Shown here: piece after piece, positions 1 to 8,087 of the stretch | Layout of the letters: each line of letters opens with the position of its first letter | How positions within the stretch are numbered: position 1 is the first letter of the stretch | NCBI RefSeq assembly: GCF_050847355.1 | Contig: NZ_CP193755.1 | Coordinates: 124,001 to 188,000, forward strand | Source: Limimaricola sp027213785 | GTDB taxonomy: Bacteria > Pseudomonadota > Alphaproteobacteria > Rhodobacterales > Rhodobacteraceae | Direction: 5' to 3' | Length of the DNA stretch: 64,000 bases | The notes under the pieces: model-generated | Told to the model about the DNA's origin: nothing | Databases searched by the model: none | The model's input: only the letters and a program-made list of their open reading frames with translations | Program-made: the position numbers and the translations under genes

Positions 1-723
1 GCGATCCTCGTGGTGGCGGGGGATGTCGAGCCCGAGGACGTGCTGGCGCTGGCCGAGGAGCATTACGGCCCGATCCCGGCCGAGCCCGACCTGCCCGAGC
101 GGGCGCGCCCGCAGGAGCCGCCGCAGCGCGCCGCGCGGCGCCTCAGCTATGCCGACGAGCGGGTGTCGCAACCCTATCTCGTGCGCAGCTATCTCGCGCC
201 CGAGCGCGATTCGGGCGCGCAGGAGAAGGCGGCGGCGCTGACCTTCCTGGCCGAGATTCTCGGCGGCTCTTCCTTCACTTCGGTGCTGGGCGAGGAACTG
301 GTGTTCGAGCAGGACATCGCGCTGCATGCCGGGGCCGGCTATGACGGCATGTCGCTTGATGACACCACCTTCTCGCTGTCGGTGGTGCCCAAGCCCGGCG
401 TATCGCTCGACGACGCCGAGGCGGCGCTCGACGCGGCGGTGGAGGCATTTCTGGAGACCGGCCCGACACCGGCGCAGATGCAGCGCATCCGCACCCAGAT
501 CGGTGCCTCCGAGATCTATGCCCGCGATTCGGTCGAGGGGCTGGCGCGGCGCTACGGCGCGGCGCTGAGCCAGGGCCTCACCGTCGAAGACGTGCAGGCC
601 TGGCCCGAGATCCTGCAATCGGTCGAGGCCGAGGATGTCGTCGCGGCCGGGCGCGAGCTGTTCGACCCCGATCGCAGTGTCACCATGATCGTGGTTCCGA
701 GCCGCGAGGAGGCAGACGAATGA
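1..723 (+). CDS. M16 family zinc peptidase, C-terminal part (cut by window edge)
   Basis: The reading frame is open from base 1, so this is the last 240 residues of a gene that begins outside the window. The start reads AILVVAGDV, the strand and GD turn typical of M16 (pitrilysin/insulinase-like) peptidases before the second half-domain. The visible part is the C-terminal M16 half with the EILGGSSFTSVL segment. The HxxEH zinc site, if present, would lie in the missing N-terminal part. The gene ends in an ATGA overlap with the next M16 gene, so the two are translationally coupled. Such pairs usually form a periplasmic heterodimer with one catalytic and one non-catalytic subunit. The family call is firm; the substrate is unknown. 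Confidence 0.85.
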   Translation, partial: AILVVAGDVEPEDVLALAEEHYGPIPAEPDLPERARPQEPPQRAARRLSYADERVSQPYLVRSYLAPERDSGAQEKAAALTFLAEILGGSSFTSVLGEELVFEQDIALHAGAGYDGMSLDDTTFSLSVVPKPGVSLDDAEAALDAAVEAFLETGPTPAQMQRIRTQIGASEIYARDSVEGLARRYGAALSQGLTVEDVQAWPEILQSVEAEDVVAAGRELFDPDRSVTMIVVPSREEADE

Positions 724-2099
724 TCCGCAACATCTGCACGAAGATGAGCCTGGGCGCGGCGCTGCTCATGGGGCTCGCCGGGCTGGCCCGGGCCGAGATC
801 GAGATCCAGGAGGTGACCTCGCCGGGCGGGATCGAGGCATGGCTGGTGGAGGATCACTCGATCCCCTTCACCGCCCTGGAAATCCGCTTCGAAGGCGGCA
901 CCGGTCTCGATGATCCCGACAGCCTCGGCGCGGTGAACCTGATGACCGGGCTTCTCGAGGAAGGCGCGGCCGGGATGGATGCTCGCGCCTTTCAGGCCGC
1001 ACGCGAGGATCTCGCAGCGCAGTTCGGCTTCGATGTTGGCGCCGACACGCTTTCGGTCTCGGCCAAGATGCTCAGCGAGAACCGCGACGCGGCGGTCGAT
1101 CTGCTGCGCGCCGCGCTGGTGGAGCCGCGGTTCGATCCCGAGGCCATCGAGCGGGTGCGCGGGCAGGTGCAGTCGATCCTGCGACAGGATGCGCAGAACC
1201 CCAACCGCATCGCCGGGCGCGCCTTCTACGAGGCGGCCTTCGGCGATCACCCCTATGGCCGGCCCGACAACGGCACGGCCGAGAGCGTCGCGGCGCTGAC
1301 CCGCGAGGATCTCGTGGCGGCACACGAGGCGGCCCTGACCCGCGAGGGCGTGCATGTCGGCGCGGTGGGCGACATCACCCCCGATGAACTCGGCGCGCTC
1401 CTCGACGAGCTGCTGGGCGATCTGCCCGCCAGCGGTCCGGAGCTGCCCGGCCATGTCGATTTCGGGCTCTCGGGCGGAATCGACGTGATCGACTACCCCT
1501 CGCCGCAATCGGTGGCGCTGTTCGGCCAAAGGGGGCTCAAGCGCGAGGACGAGGATTTCTTCGCGGCCTACGTGCTCAATCACATCCTCGGCGGCGGCGG
1601 CTTCGAAAGCCGGCTGATGACCGAGCTGCGCGAGAAGCGCGGCCTTACCTACGGCGTCAGCACCGATCTGGTGCCACTGGAGAATGCCGAGTTCTGGATC
1701 GGTTCGGTGGCCTCGGCCAACGACCGGATGGCGCGGGCGATCGAGGTGATCCGCGAGGAATGGGCCCGGATCGCGGCGGAGGGCGTCACGCAGACCGAAC
1801 TCGACGACGCCAAGACCTATCTCACCGGCGAGTACCCGCTGCGCTTCGACGGCAACGGCCCGATCGCCGAGATCCTCGTCGGCATGCAGGTCACCGGGTT
1901 GCCGCAGAGCTACGTCACCGAGCGCAACGCCTTCATCGAGGCGGTGACGCTGGAGGAGGTGAACCGCGTGGCGCGCGAGCTGGTCGATCCCGAAGCGCTG
2001 CATTTCGTGGTGGTGGGCCGCCCCGAGGGGCTGGGCGAAGCCGAGGCCGCTGCCCGGCCGCGGGTGACGCTGCCCGAGGTCGCGCTGCCGGCCGAGTGA
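720..2099 (+). CDS. M16 family peptidase-like protein, probable non-catalytic partner subunit
   Basis: 459 residues. It begins with an export signal (basic MIRNICTK, a hydrophobic core, then a LARA cleavage-like site near residue 25), so it is probably periplasmic. The place where HxxEH would fall reads LMTGLLEEGAAG, without the zinc-binding histidines, so it is probably not hydrolytic alone. The C-terminal half keeps the R/Y-type segment (GGFESRLMTELREKRGLTYG) by which M16 partners contribute substrate-binding residues. The start codon overlaps the stop of the upstream M16 gene as ATGA. The domain layout (about 35-220 and 240-430) is normal for the family. The partner role is inferred from family knowledge plus the missing motif. 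Confidence 0.88.
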   Translation: MIRNICTKMSLGAALLMGLAGLARAEIEIQEVTSPGGIEAWLVEDHSIPFTALEIRFEGGTGLDDPDSLGAVNLMTGLLEEGAAGMDARAFQAAREDLAAQFGFDVGADTLSVSAKMLSENRDAAVDLLRAALVEPRFDPEAIERVRGQVQSILRQDAQNPNRIAGRAFYEAAFGDHPYGRPDNGTAESVAALTREDLVAAHEAALTREGVHVGAVGDITPDELGALLDELLGDLPASGPELPGHVDFGLSGGIDVIDYPSPQSVALFGQRGLKREDEDFFAAYVLNHILGGGGFESRLMTELREKRGLTYGVSTDLVPLENAEFWIGSVASANDRMARAIEVIREEWARIAAEGVTQTELDDAKTYLTGEYPLRFDGNGPIAEILVGMQVTGLPQSYVTERNAFIEAVTLEEVNRVARELVDPEALHFVVVGRPEGLGEAEAAARPRVTLPEVALPAE

Positions 2100-2127
2100 G
2101 CCCCTCGCGGAGCCTGGCGCGCGCGTG

Positions 2128-2141
2128 CTAGGCTTGGCTCC
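2128..2141 (+). promoter_or_regulatory. CTAG-type -10 element of mutL; likely near-leaderless start
   Basis: TGCTAGGCTTGG lies directly before the mutL ATG. If TAGGCT (2129-2134) is the -10 hexamer, transcription should start around 2140-2142, on or next to the A of the ATG. There is no Shine-Dalgarno in the 11 bases between the element and the ATG, which fits a leaderless mRNA. No good -35 is visible. The same element recurs before other genes in this window. Confidence 0.45.
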
Positions 2142-4094
2142 ATGACCCTGAACGACGCTTCCAGCCCGACTCCGCCCGCGCGCCCGGTGATCCGCCAGCT
2201 CGACGAGGCGGCGATCAACCGCATCGCCGCGGGCGAGGTGGTCGAACGCCCGGCCTCGGCGGTCAAGGAACTGGTCGAGAACGCGCTCGACGCCGGGGCG
2301 CGACGTATCGAGGTCACCATCGCCGCGGGCGGCAAGCGTCTGATCCGCGTCAAGGACGACGGCTGCGGCATGACCCCCGAAGAGCTGCCGCTGGCACTGG
2401 CGCGCCACGCCACGTCGAAGATCGACGGCTCCGACCTTCTGGCGATCCACTCCTTCGGCTTTCGCGGCGAGGCGCTGGCATCGCTCGGTGCGGTGGGGCG
2501 GCTCACCCTGACCTCGCGCGCCGCCGGTTTCGAGGCGGCGGCGATCCGGGTCGAGGGCGGGCGGCTGGGACCGGTGACGCCCGCCGCGCTCGATCGCGGC
2601 ACCGTGGTCGAGCTGCGCGACCTGTTCCATGCGACGCCGGCCCGGCTCAAATTCATGCGCTCGGACCGGGCCGAGGGACAGGCGCTGGCCGAGGCGCTGC
2701 GCCGATTGGCCATGGCCGAGCCGCATGTCGCCTTCAGCTTGCGCGACGCCACCGAGGGGCGCGACCGCGAGATCTTTCGCGTCGATGCCGAGACTGGCGA
2801 TCCGGTCGAGGCTCTGGGCAATCGCCTTGCCGCCATTCTGGGGCGCGAATTCCACGACAACGCGCTCCCCGTGGATGGCAGCCGCGAGGGGTTGCACCTG
2901 ACCGGTTTCGCGGCGCTGCCGACCTATTCGCGTGGCGCCGGGGTGAGCCAGCATGTCTTCGTCAACGGTCGCCCGGTCACCGACCGCCAGCTCACCGGGG
3001 CGCTGCGTGCGGCCTATATGGATTACCTGTCGCGCGACCGCTTTCCCGCCGCCGCGCTCTTCGTCGAATGCGAGCCGCACCTCGTCGACGTCAACGTGCA
3101 CCCCGCCAAGTCCGAGGTGCGGTTCCGTGACCCGCAGGCGGTGCGCGGGCTGATCGTTTCGACCCTGCGCGCGGCGCTGTCGGGCGCGGGGCACCGCGCC
3201 TCGACCACCGTCGCTACCGAAACGCTAGGGCTGATGCGCCCCGGCGCGGCGGCGCAGCGGGGGGAGGCCGGCGATGCCGGCGGCCTGATCGACGAGGAGG
3301 ACCGGCCCGGGCGCGATGCCGCCAGCCCGGTCCGGATCTACCAGATGGACCGCCCCTCGATGCGGGCGATGCAGGTGGCGCGGCAGGGGCAGGCCCCGGG
3401 CATGGCCGAGTCGAGCTTCGGCTTCGAGACGGCGCCGCCCGCGTCGCCCGCGCGGCTGCCCGGCACCGAGGCGCCGTCGGCGCGGGTCGAGCCCGATGAG
3501 GGGGCGGAGGCGGAGACGCTGCCGCTCGGCGCCGCTCGCGCGCAGCTGCACGGCAACTGGATCGTCGCGCAGACCGAGACCGGCATGGTGCTGGTCGATC
3601 AGCACGCCGCGCATGAGCGTCTGGTCTATGAGCGGCTGAAGCGGCAGATGGCCGAGGCCGGCGTCGCGGCCCAGGCGCTGCTGGTGCCCGAGATCGTCGA
3701 TCTCGGCGCCGGCGCGGCGCGGCTGCTCGAGGCTTCCGACGAGTTGTCGAAGCTCGGCCTGACCATCGAGGCCTTTGGGCCGGGCACGGTGGCGGTGCGC
3801 GAAACCCCGGCGATCCTCGGCCGGATCGACGCGGCGGCGCTGCTGCGCGACATCCTCGACGAGTTGGAGGATCTCGACGCCTCCACCGCGCTGCCGGCGC
3901 GGCTCGACGCGATCCTGAGCCGGGTCGCCTGCCACGGCTCGGTCCGCTCGGGCCGCCGGATGCGGGCCGAGGAGATGAACGCGCTCCTGCGTGAGATGGA
4001 GGCCACACCCGGCTCCGGCCAATGCAACCACGGGCGTCCGACCTATGTGGAACTGCGTCTGTCGGATATAGAGAAGCTGTTCGGGCGACGGTGA
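2142..4094 (+). CDS. mutL: DNA mismatch repair protein MutL (endonuclease type)
   Basis: 650 residues, the usual MutL length. The N-terminal GHKL ATPase has its expected motifs: ELVENALDAGA, DDGCGM and GFRGEALAS. A Pro/Ala-rich linker (about 365-455) leads to the C-terminal dimerisation domain. This carries DQHAAHERLVYE at residues 486-497, an exact match to the DQHA(x)2E(x)4E metal motif of nicking MutL proteins, with a CNHGRPTY motif near the C-terminus. It should therefore nick the daughter strand itself after MutS recognition, as in bacteria without MutH/Dam strand discrimination. The start follows a CTAG promoter element directly and has no Shine-Dalgarno. Confidence 0.97.
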   Translation: MTLNDASSPTPPARPVIRQLDEAAINRIAAGEVVERPASAVKELVENALDAGARRIEVTIAAGGKRLIRVKDDGCGMTPEELPLALARHATSKIDGSDLLAIHSFGFRGEALASLGAVGRLTLTSRAAGFEAAAIRVEGGRLGPVTPAALDRGTVVELRDLFHATPARLKFMRSDRAEGQALAEALRRLAMAEPHVAFSLRDATEGRDREIFRVDAETGDPVEALGNRLAAILGREFHDNALPVDGSREGLHLTGFAALPTYSRGAGVSQHVFVNGRPVTDRQLTGALRAAYMDYLSRDRFPAAALFVECEPHLVDVNVHPAKSEVRFRDPQAVRGLIVSTLRAALSGAGHRASTTVATETLGLMRPGAAAQRGEAGDAGGLIDEEDRPGRDAASPVRIYQMDRPSMRAMQVARQGQAPGMAESSFGFETAPPASPARLPGTEAPSARVEPDEGAEAETLPLGAARAQLHGNWIVAQTETGMVLVDQHAAHERLVYERLKRQMAEAGVAAQALLVPEIVDLGAGAARLLEASDELSKLGLTIEAFGPGTVAVRETPAILGRIDAAALLRDILDELEDLDASTALPARLDAILSRVACHGSVRSGRRMRAEEMNALLREMEATPGSGQCNHGRPTYVELRLSDIEKLFGRR

Positions 4095-4100
4095 AGGCGC

Positions 4101-4128
4101 TTGTCTTGCGCTGTCTCACGGCTACGTG
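4101..4128 (+). promoter_or_regulatory. Candidate sigma70-type promoter for the lipoprotein gene
   Basis: TTGTCT (4101-4106) and TACGTG (4123-4128) are 16 bases apart. They lie just after the mutL stop, with a good ribosome site (AGAGGAG, 4144-4150) before the ATG at 4158. Position and spacing support a promoter; this is inferred by eye. Confidence 0.4.
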
Positions 4129-4157
4129 ATCGGTAAGGCGGCAAGAGGAGTGGTGCG

Positions 4158-4646
4158 ATGCGATTTTCGATGACGGGGGCGGCCTTGGCGGCGGCCCTGC
4201 TGGCGGGCTGCGCCGAGGTGAAGCCGGTGGTGATGCCGCTTCTGGCTTCGGTCGAACCTCTACCGATCTCGCCGCCCACGGCACCGGTCCGAGTGCTGCC
4301 CGAGCCCGACCCGTTCGAGCCCGAATACACCGAATCTCCCTTCCAGAAGGGCCCGGTCTCGGTGATCAGCGCCGATGCGCGGGGCGACATGGCGACATGG
4401 CGGCTGATCCCATGCCAGCAGGGTCGGGCGATCTGCGTCAACGGCCGGCCGGCGCAGCTGTCCAAGGCGGGCGACACCTACGTGGTGAGCGGCACGCATG
4501 GGGTGAGCTTTCACCTGATGACCGGCGGCGACGGCTTCGTCACCCATGGCGGCGGCAAGATGGCCGCGCTGCAGGCGCCGCTGGCCTGGGAGCATTTTCC
4601 CGCCATCGGTTACATCGCCCAGCGTCGGGACATTCCCCTGAAGTGA
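4158..4646 (+). CDS. Putative lipoprotein of unknown function
   Basis: 162 residues. The N-terminus has a short hydrophobic stretch ending in a clear lipobox (LLAGC, Cys 19 or so), so the product is probably lipidated and anchored to a membrane. A Pro-rich stretch follows (about 35-60, with several PEPDPFEPE-like residues), then a small globular C-terminal region with two cysteines (LIPCQQGRAICVNG) that could form a disulfide. I do not recognise a named family. It is preceded by its own promoter and an AGAGGAG ribosome site, and stands between mutL and the cobalamin cluster without an obvious link to either. Confidence 0.75.
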   Translation: MRFSMTGAALAAALLAGCAEVKPVVMPLLASVEPLPISPPTAPVRVLPEPDPFEPEYTESPFQKGPVSVISADARGDMATWRLIPCQQGRAICVNGRPAQLSKAGDTYVVSGTHGVSFHLMTGGDGFVTHGGGKMAALQAPLAWEHFPAIGYIAQRRDIPLK

Positions 4647-4827
4647 CGCATCCGGGGGTTTCGCCCGCGCCGTCGCCCGGCTATGGAGGGGACCGACGAA
4701 GCCCGAAGTGGCCGGAACGGTCGGTGGTGCGGGGGTCGACCCAGACAGGGGACCGGAGCGCCACGTCGTCCTAGATCCGCCGCATGATGCGGCGGGCGCC
4801 GGCCATTGCCAGATCGAGAGGTCCGCG
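4647..4827 (+). promoter_or_regulatory. Leader of the cobalamin operon: hairpin and weak B12-box-like sequence
   Basis: This 181-base non-coding stretch precedes the corrin-ring operon. At 4743-4758, AGACAGGGGACCGGAG matches about 12 of 16 positions of the B12-box consensus of cobalamin riboswitches, but the other conserved blocks of the aptamer are not clear. At 4777-4795 there is a perfect 8-bp hairpin (CCGCCGCA, loop TGA, TGCGGCGG) without a T tract, overlapped by CTAGATC at 4771-4777, which resembles the CTAG -10 element seen elsewhere. This could be a degenerate riboswitch or simply a promoter region. The hairpin is certain; the riboswitch reading is weak. Confidence 0.3.
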
Positions 4828-5052
4828 ATGCGCCACATCCTCCTGCCGACCACCGCCCTCATGGCCGCGCCCGGTATGGCGTTCGCCCATCCCGGACACA
4901 TGGCCGGCCTCGCCGGACACGATCACTGGGTCGCCGGCGCGGCGATCGGCCTCGCGATCGCGCTGGGGCTGTGGGGCGCGCTCAAGGGCGGGCGCAAGGA
5001 AACGGACGAGGCGCATGACGCGGAGCCGCAAGGCGACGAGGCCGAGGCATGA
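4828..5052 (+). CDS. Small exported or membrane protein at the head of the cobalamin operon
   Basis: 74 residues from the ATG at 4828. It begins with a signal-like hydrophobic segment ending in MAFA, then HPGHMAGLAGHDHW (five histidines in 13 residues), one transmembrane helix (AGAAIGLAIALGLWGAL) and an acidic tail (ETDEAHDAEPQGDEAEA). The arrangement resembles a small family found beside cbiX in Rhodobacterales (probably DUF6732). The His-rich external segment next to cobalt chelatase suggests metal handling, but that is inference. Its stop overlaps the cbiX start as ATGA. A longer in-frame start exists at 4708, but it would run through the hairpin region and lose the N-terminal signal. Confidence 0.7.
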   Translation: MRHILLPTTALMAAPGMAFAHPGHMAGLAGHDHWVAGAAIGLAIALGLWGALKGGRKETDEAHDAEPQGDEAEA

Positions 5053-6176
5053 GCGCCGCGCCCAAGACCGGCGTGATGATCTGCGGCCATGGCTCGCGCA
5101 GCCAGTCGGCGGTGGACGAATTCGCGGTGCTGGCGGAAAAGCTGCCGGCGCTGCTGCCGCCCGACTGGCCGGTGGAATACGGCTATCTCGAATTCGCCAA
5201 CCCGGTGATCCGCGACGGGCTCGACCGGCTGCGCGAGCAGGGCTGCACGCGCATCCTCGCGGTGCCCGGCATGCTGTTCGCGGCGATGCATGCCAAGAAC
5301 GACATCCCGACCGTGCTCAACACCTATGCCGCCAAGCACGGCATCGAGATCATCTATGGCCGCGAACTCGGGGTCGATCCGCGCATGGTCGCCGCCGCCG
5401 CCGACCGCATCCAGGCCGCGCTCGACGCCAATCCTTCCGACGTGCCGATGCACGAGACCTGCCTCGTGGTGATCGGCCGCGGCGCCTCCGACCCCGACGC
5501 CAACGGCAACGTCGCCAAGATCGCGCGGCTCCTGTGGGAGGGAATGGGCTTCGGCTGGTGCGAGACCGGCTATTCCGGCGTCACCTTCCCGCTGGTGGAG
5601 CCCTGCCTCGAACACGTGGCGCGGCTCGGCTATCGCCGGGTCGTGGTGTTCCCCTATTTCCTGTTCTCCGGCATCCTGATCGACCGCATCTACGGCTTCA
5701 CCGACCAGGTGGCCGAGGCGCATCCCGAGCTGGAATTCGTCAAGGCGGGCTATTTGGGCGACCATCCCGAGGTGCTGGGCACCTTCTCCGAGCGCGTCAC
5801 CGAACTGGTCGGCGAGGTGGTCCCGCCCACCTGCGGCATGTGCAAGTACCGCACACAGGTGCTGGGCTTCGAGGCGGAGGTCGGCGCGGTGCAGGAAAGC
5901 CATCACCACCATGTCGAGGGGCAGGGCGCGAACGCGCCGGGCTCCAACGTGGCGGATTGCGAACTCTGCGCCGATTTCTGCACGGGAATGTGCCGCCTTG
6001 ATGCCGAGGCGCGCCATGCACACGCCCATGCGCATGGGCTGCCGCACGACCATGCGCATGACCATGGCCACCATCATCACCACGGGCATGATCACGACCA
6101 CGACCATCACCACGCGCCCTACCCGCAGGCGGCTCACCCGCTCGGGCCGCTCAGCGTGCTGAAGTCGCGCAAGTGA
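5049..6176 (+). CDS. cbiX: CbiX-type sirohydrochlorin cobaltochelatase with Cys motifs and a His-rich tail
   Basis: 375 residues, much longer than minimal CbiX. The chelatase core starts with MICGHGSRS (candidate metal-binding His 14) and repeats a CbiX-like half (about 135-250). After residue 255 comes PTCGMCKYR, then CELCADFCTGMC, Cys sets that could hold an Fe-S cluster or metal. The last 60 residues include a run of HAHAHAHG, HDHAHDHGHHHHHG and HDHDHDHHH, a metal store or donor. It inserts cobalt (or iron) into sirohydrochlorin, an early step on the way to the corrin ring. It starts inside the previous gene by an ATGA overlap. Long CbiX with a His tail is known from other B12 producers. 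Confidence 0.92.
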   Translation: MSAAPKTGVMICGHGSRSQSAVDEFAVLAEKLPALLPPDWPVEYGYLEFANPVIRDGLDRLREQGCTRILAVPGMLFAAMHAKNDIPTVLNTYAAKHGIEIIYGRELGVDPRMVAAAADRIQAALDANPSDVPMHETCLVVIGRGASDPDANGNVAKIARLLWEGMGFGWCETGYSGVTFPLVEPCLEHVARLGYRRVVVFPYFLFSGILIDRIYGFTDQVAEAHPELEFVKAGYLGDHPEVLGTFSERVTELVGEVVPPTCGMCKYRTQVLGFEAEVGAVQESHHHHVEGQGANAPGSNVADCELCADFCTGMCRLDAEARHAHAHAHGLPHDHAHDHGHHHHHGHDHDHDHHHAPYPQAAHPLGPLSVLKSRK

Positions 6177-6237
6177 TCTTCACCATTCTCCAAATACGCG
6201 TGGCGGCCGACCGGCCCCGCGCGGCAGGGAGGGCCTG

Positions 6238-6873
6238 ATGCGCCCCTACGAGACGGATCCCGCGAAGATCTACGCCCAGAGCTTCGCCACCGTGCGCGCC
6301 GAGGCGCGGCTCGACCGCGTTCCCGAGGATCTCCAGCCGATGGTGATCCGGTTGATCCATGCCTGCGGCATGGTCGAGATCGCCGACAGGCTGGCCTTTT
6401 CGCCTGGTGCCATGGCGGCGGGGCGGGCGGCTCTGGCCGCCGGCGCGCCGGTGCTGTGCGACTGCGAGATGGTGGCGGCGGGGATCATCCGGCGGCACCT
6501 GCCGGACACCGAGGTCGTAGTGACGCTGAACGACCCGCGCGTGCCGGAAATGGCGAAGCAGCTGGACACCACGCGCTCGGCCGCCGCCGTCGATCTGTGG
6601 CGCGACCGGATCGAGGGCGCCGTGATCGCCATCGGCAACGCGCCCACCGCCTTGTTCCATCTGCTGGAGCGGCTCGATGCAGACTGGCCGAAGCCGGCGC
6701 TGATCCTCGGCTTTCCGGTGGGCTTTGTCGGCGCGGCGGAATCCAAGGCCGAGCTCGCGAGCGATCCGCGCGGCTGCGATTTCGTGGCGCTCAGGGGCCG
6801 CAAGGGCGGCTCGGCCATGGCCTCGGCGGCGGTGAACGCGCTGGCCAACGGCATTTCGGAGGGACGCGCATGA
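6238..6873 (+). CDS. cobH: Precorrin-8X methylmutase
   Basis: 211 residues, normal for CobH/CbiC. It moves the C11 methyl group to C12, turning precorrin-8X into hydrogenobyrinic acid. The catalytic histidine is in RLIHACG, near residue 40, followed by the family segments APVLCDCEMVAAGI and ALILGFPVGFVGAAESK. A strong ribosome site (GGGAGGG) lies just before the ATG. Its stop codon overlaps the next start as ATGA, so it is translationally coupled to cobL. Confidence 0.95.
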   Translation: MRPYETDPAKIYAQSFATVRAEARLDRVPEDLQPMVIRLIHACGMVEIADRLAFSPGAMAAGRAALAAGAPVLCDCEMVAAGIIRRHLPDTEVVVTLNDPRVPEMAKQLDTTRSAAAVDLWRDRIEGAVIAIGNAPTALFHLLERLDADWPKPALILGFPVGFVGAAESKAELASDPRGCDFVALRGRKGGSAMASAAVNALANGISEGRA

Positions 6874-8087
6874 ACGCGGTCGCAGCGCAGGAGCCCTGGC
6901 TCCATGTCGTCGGCATCGGCGAGGACGGCATGGACGGTCTCCTGCCCGCGACCCGTGCCGTGGTCGAGGCGGCCGAGGTCATCGTCGGGGGCGACCGGCA
7001 TCACGAACTGGCAGGCGCGGTGGGCGCCGAGCGCGTCGCCTGGCCCAGCCCGTTCGACGCGCTGATCGACCGATTGAAATCCTTCAAGGGCCGCCGCGTC
7101 GTGGTTCTGGCCACCGGCGATCCGCTGTGGTTCTCGGTCGGCGCGCGGATCGGGCGAGCGATCCCGGCCTCGGAGATCGTCTATCACCCGCAGCTTTCGG
7201 CGTTCCAACTGGCCTCGGCCCGCATGGGCTGGAGCCTTGCCGATGTCGAGACGCTGACGGTGCATGGCCGCCCCGTGGAGCAGATGATCGCCTTCATCCA
7301 GCCGCAGGCGCGGCTGCTGATCCTGACCACCGGCTCCGAGACGCCGGGCCAGATCGCGCGGTTCCTGACCGAGCGCGGCTTCGGCCAGAGCCCGATGACC
7401 GTGCTGGCCAACATGGCCGGCGAGGACGAGGCGCGTTTCGACGGCATCGCCGAAAGCTGGGATCACGAGGTGCCCGCCTTCAACACGCTGGCCGTGGACT
7501 GCGTCGCCGCCCCCGACGCGGCGCTGCTGCCGCGCGTGCCGGGGCTCGACGACGCGCTCTTCGTTTCCGACGGCACGATGACCAAGCGGGAGCTGCGCGC
7601 CGCCACCTTGGCCAAGCTGATGCCGATGCGCGGGGCGCTCTTGTGGGACATCGGCACCGGCTCGGGCTCGGTGGCGATCGAGTGGATGCGCGCCGCGCGC
7701 TACGCCAATGCGATCGGCATCGAGCCGCGCGCCGATCGCCGTGCCATGGCGGCGCAGAACGCGCTGGCGCTGGGCACGCCGCGGCTGCGTCTGGTCGAGG
7801 GCGATGCGCCCGGCGCGCTCGACGGGTTGCCCGCGCCCGACGCGATCTTCATCGGCGGCGGGCTGTCGGCAGAGGTGTTCGAGGCCGCCTGGTCGGCGCT
7901 GCGGCCGCTGGGGCGGCTCGTGGCCAACGCGGTGACGCTCGAGAGCGAGGCGGCGCTGATCGCGCTGCATGCCGAGCATGGCGGCGAGCTGGTGCGGATC
8001 TCGGTCGCGCGCGCGGCACCCGTGGGCCGGCTCACCGGCTGGCGTCCGGCGATGCCGGTGATGCAGTGGAGCCTGATCAAGCGATGA
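6870..8087 (+). CDS. cobL: Precorrin-6Y C5,15-methyltransferase (decarboxylating)
   Basis: 405 residues from the ATG at 6870, which overlaps the cobH stop; an upstream extension of the frame is antisense-like noise and was not used. The protein is the CbiE-CbiT fusion: residues 1-205 resemble the tetrapyrrole methylase fold (VVGIGEDGMDGLLP, LATGDPLWFSVG), and residues 225-405 are a class I SAM methyltransferase with LLWDIGTGSGSVAIEW as motif I. It methylates C5 and C15 of precorrin-6Y (dihydro-precorrin-6X) and removes the C12 acetate carboxyl group. The gene ends in an ATGA overlap with cobI. Confidence 0.95.
   Translation: MNAVAAQEPWLHVVGIGEDGMDGLLPATRAVVEAAEVIVGGDRHHELAGAVGAERVAWPSPFDALIDRLKSFKGRRVVVLATGDPLWFSVGARIGRAIPASEIVYHPQLSAFQLASARMGWSLADVETLTVHGRPVEQMIAFIQPQARLLILTTGSETPGQIARFLTERGFGQSPMTVLANMAGEDEARFDGIAESWDHEVPAFNTLAVDCVAAPDAALLPRVPGLDDALFVSDGTMTKRELRAATLAKLMPMRGALLWDIGTGSGSVAIEWMRAARYANAIGIEPRADRRAMAAQNALALGTPRLRLVEGDAPGALDGLPAPDAIFIGGGLSAEVFEAAWSALRPLGRLVANAVTLESEAALIALHAEHGGELVRISVARAAPVGRLTGWRPAMPVMQWSLIKR

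Noticed and set aside
552..3194. 880-codon minus-strand open frame opposite the M16 and mutL genes
   Set aside because: Shadow frame created by GC-rich codons; the sense genes are well conserved.
6000..6150. CAT/CAC-rich repeats in the cbiX tail considered as a microsatellite or CRISPR-like array
   Set aside because: The repeats are in frame and encode a His-rich tail; no spacer structure.
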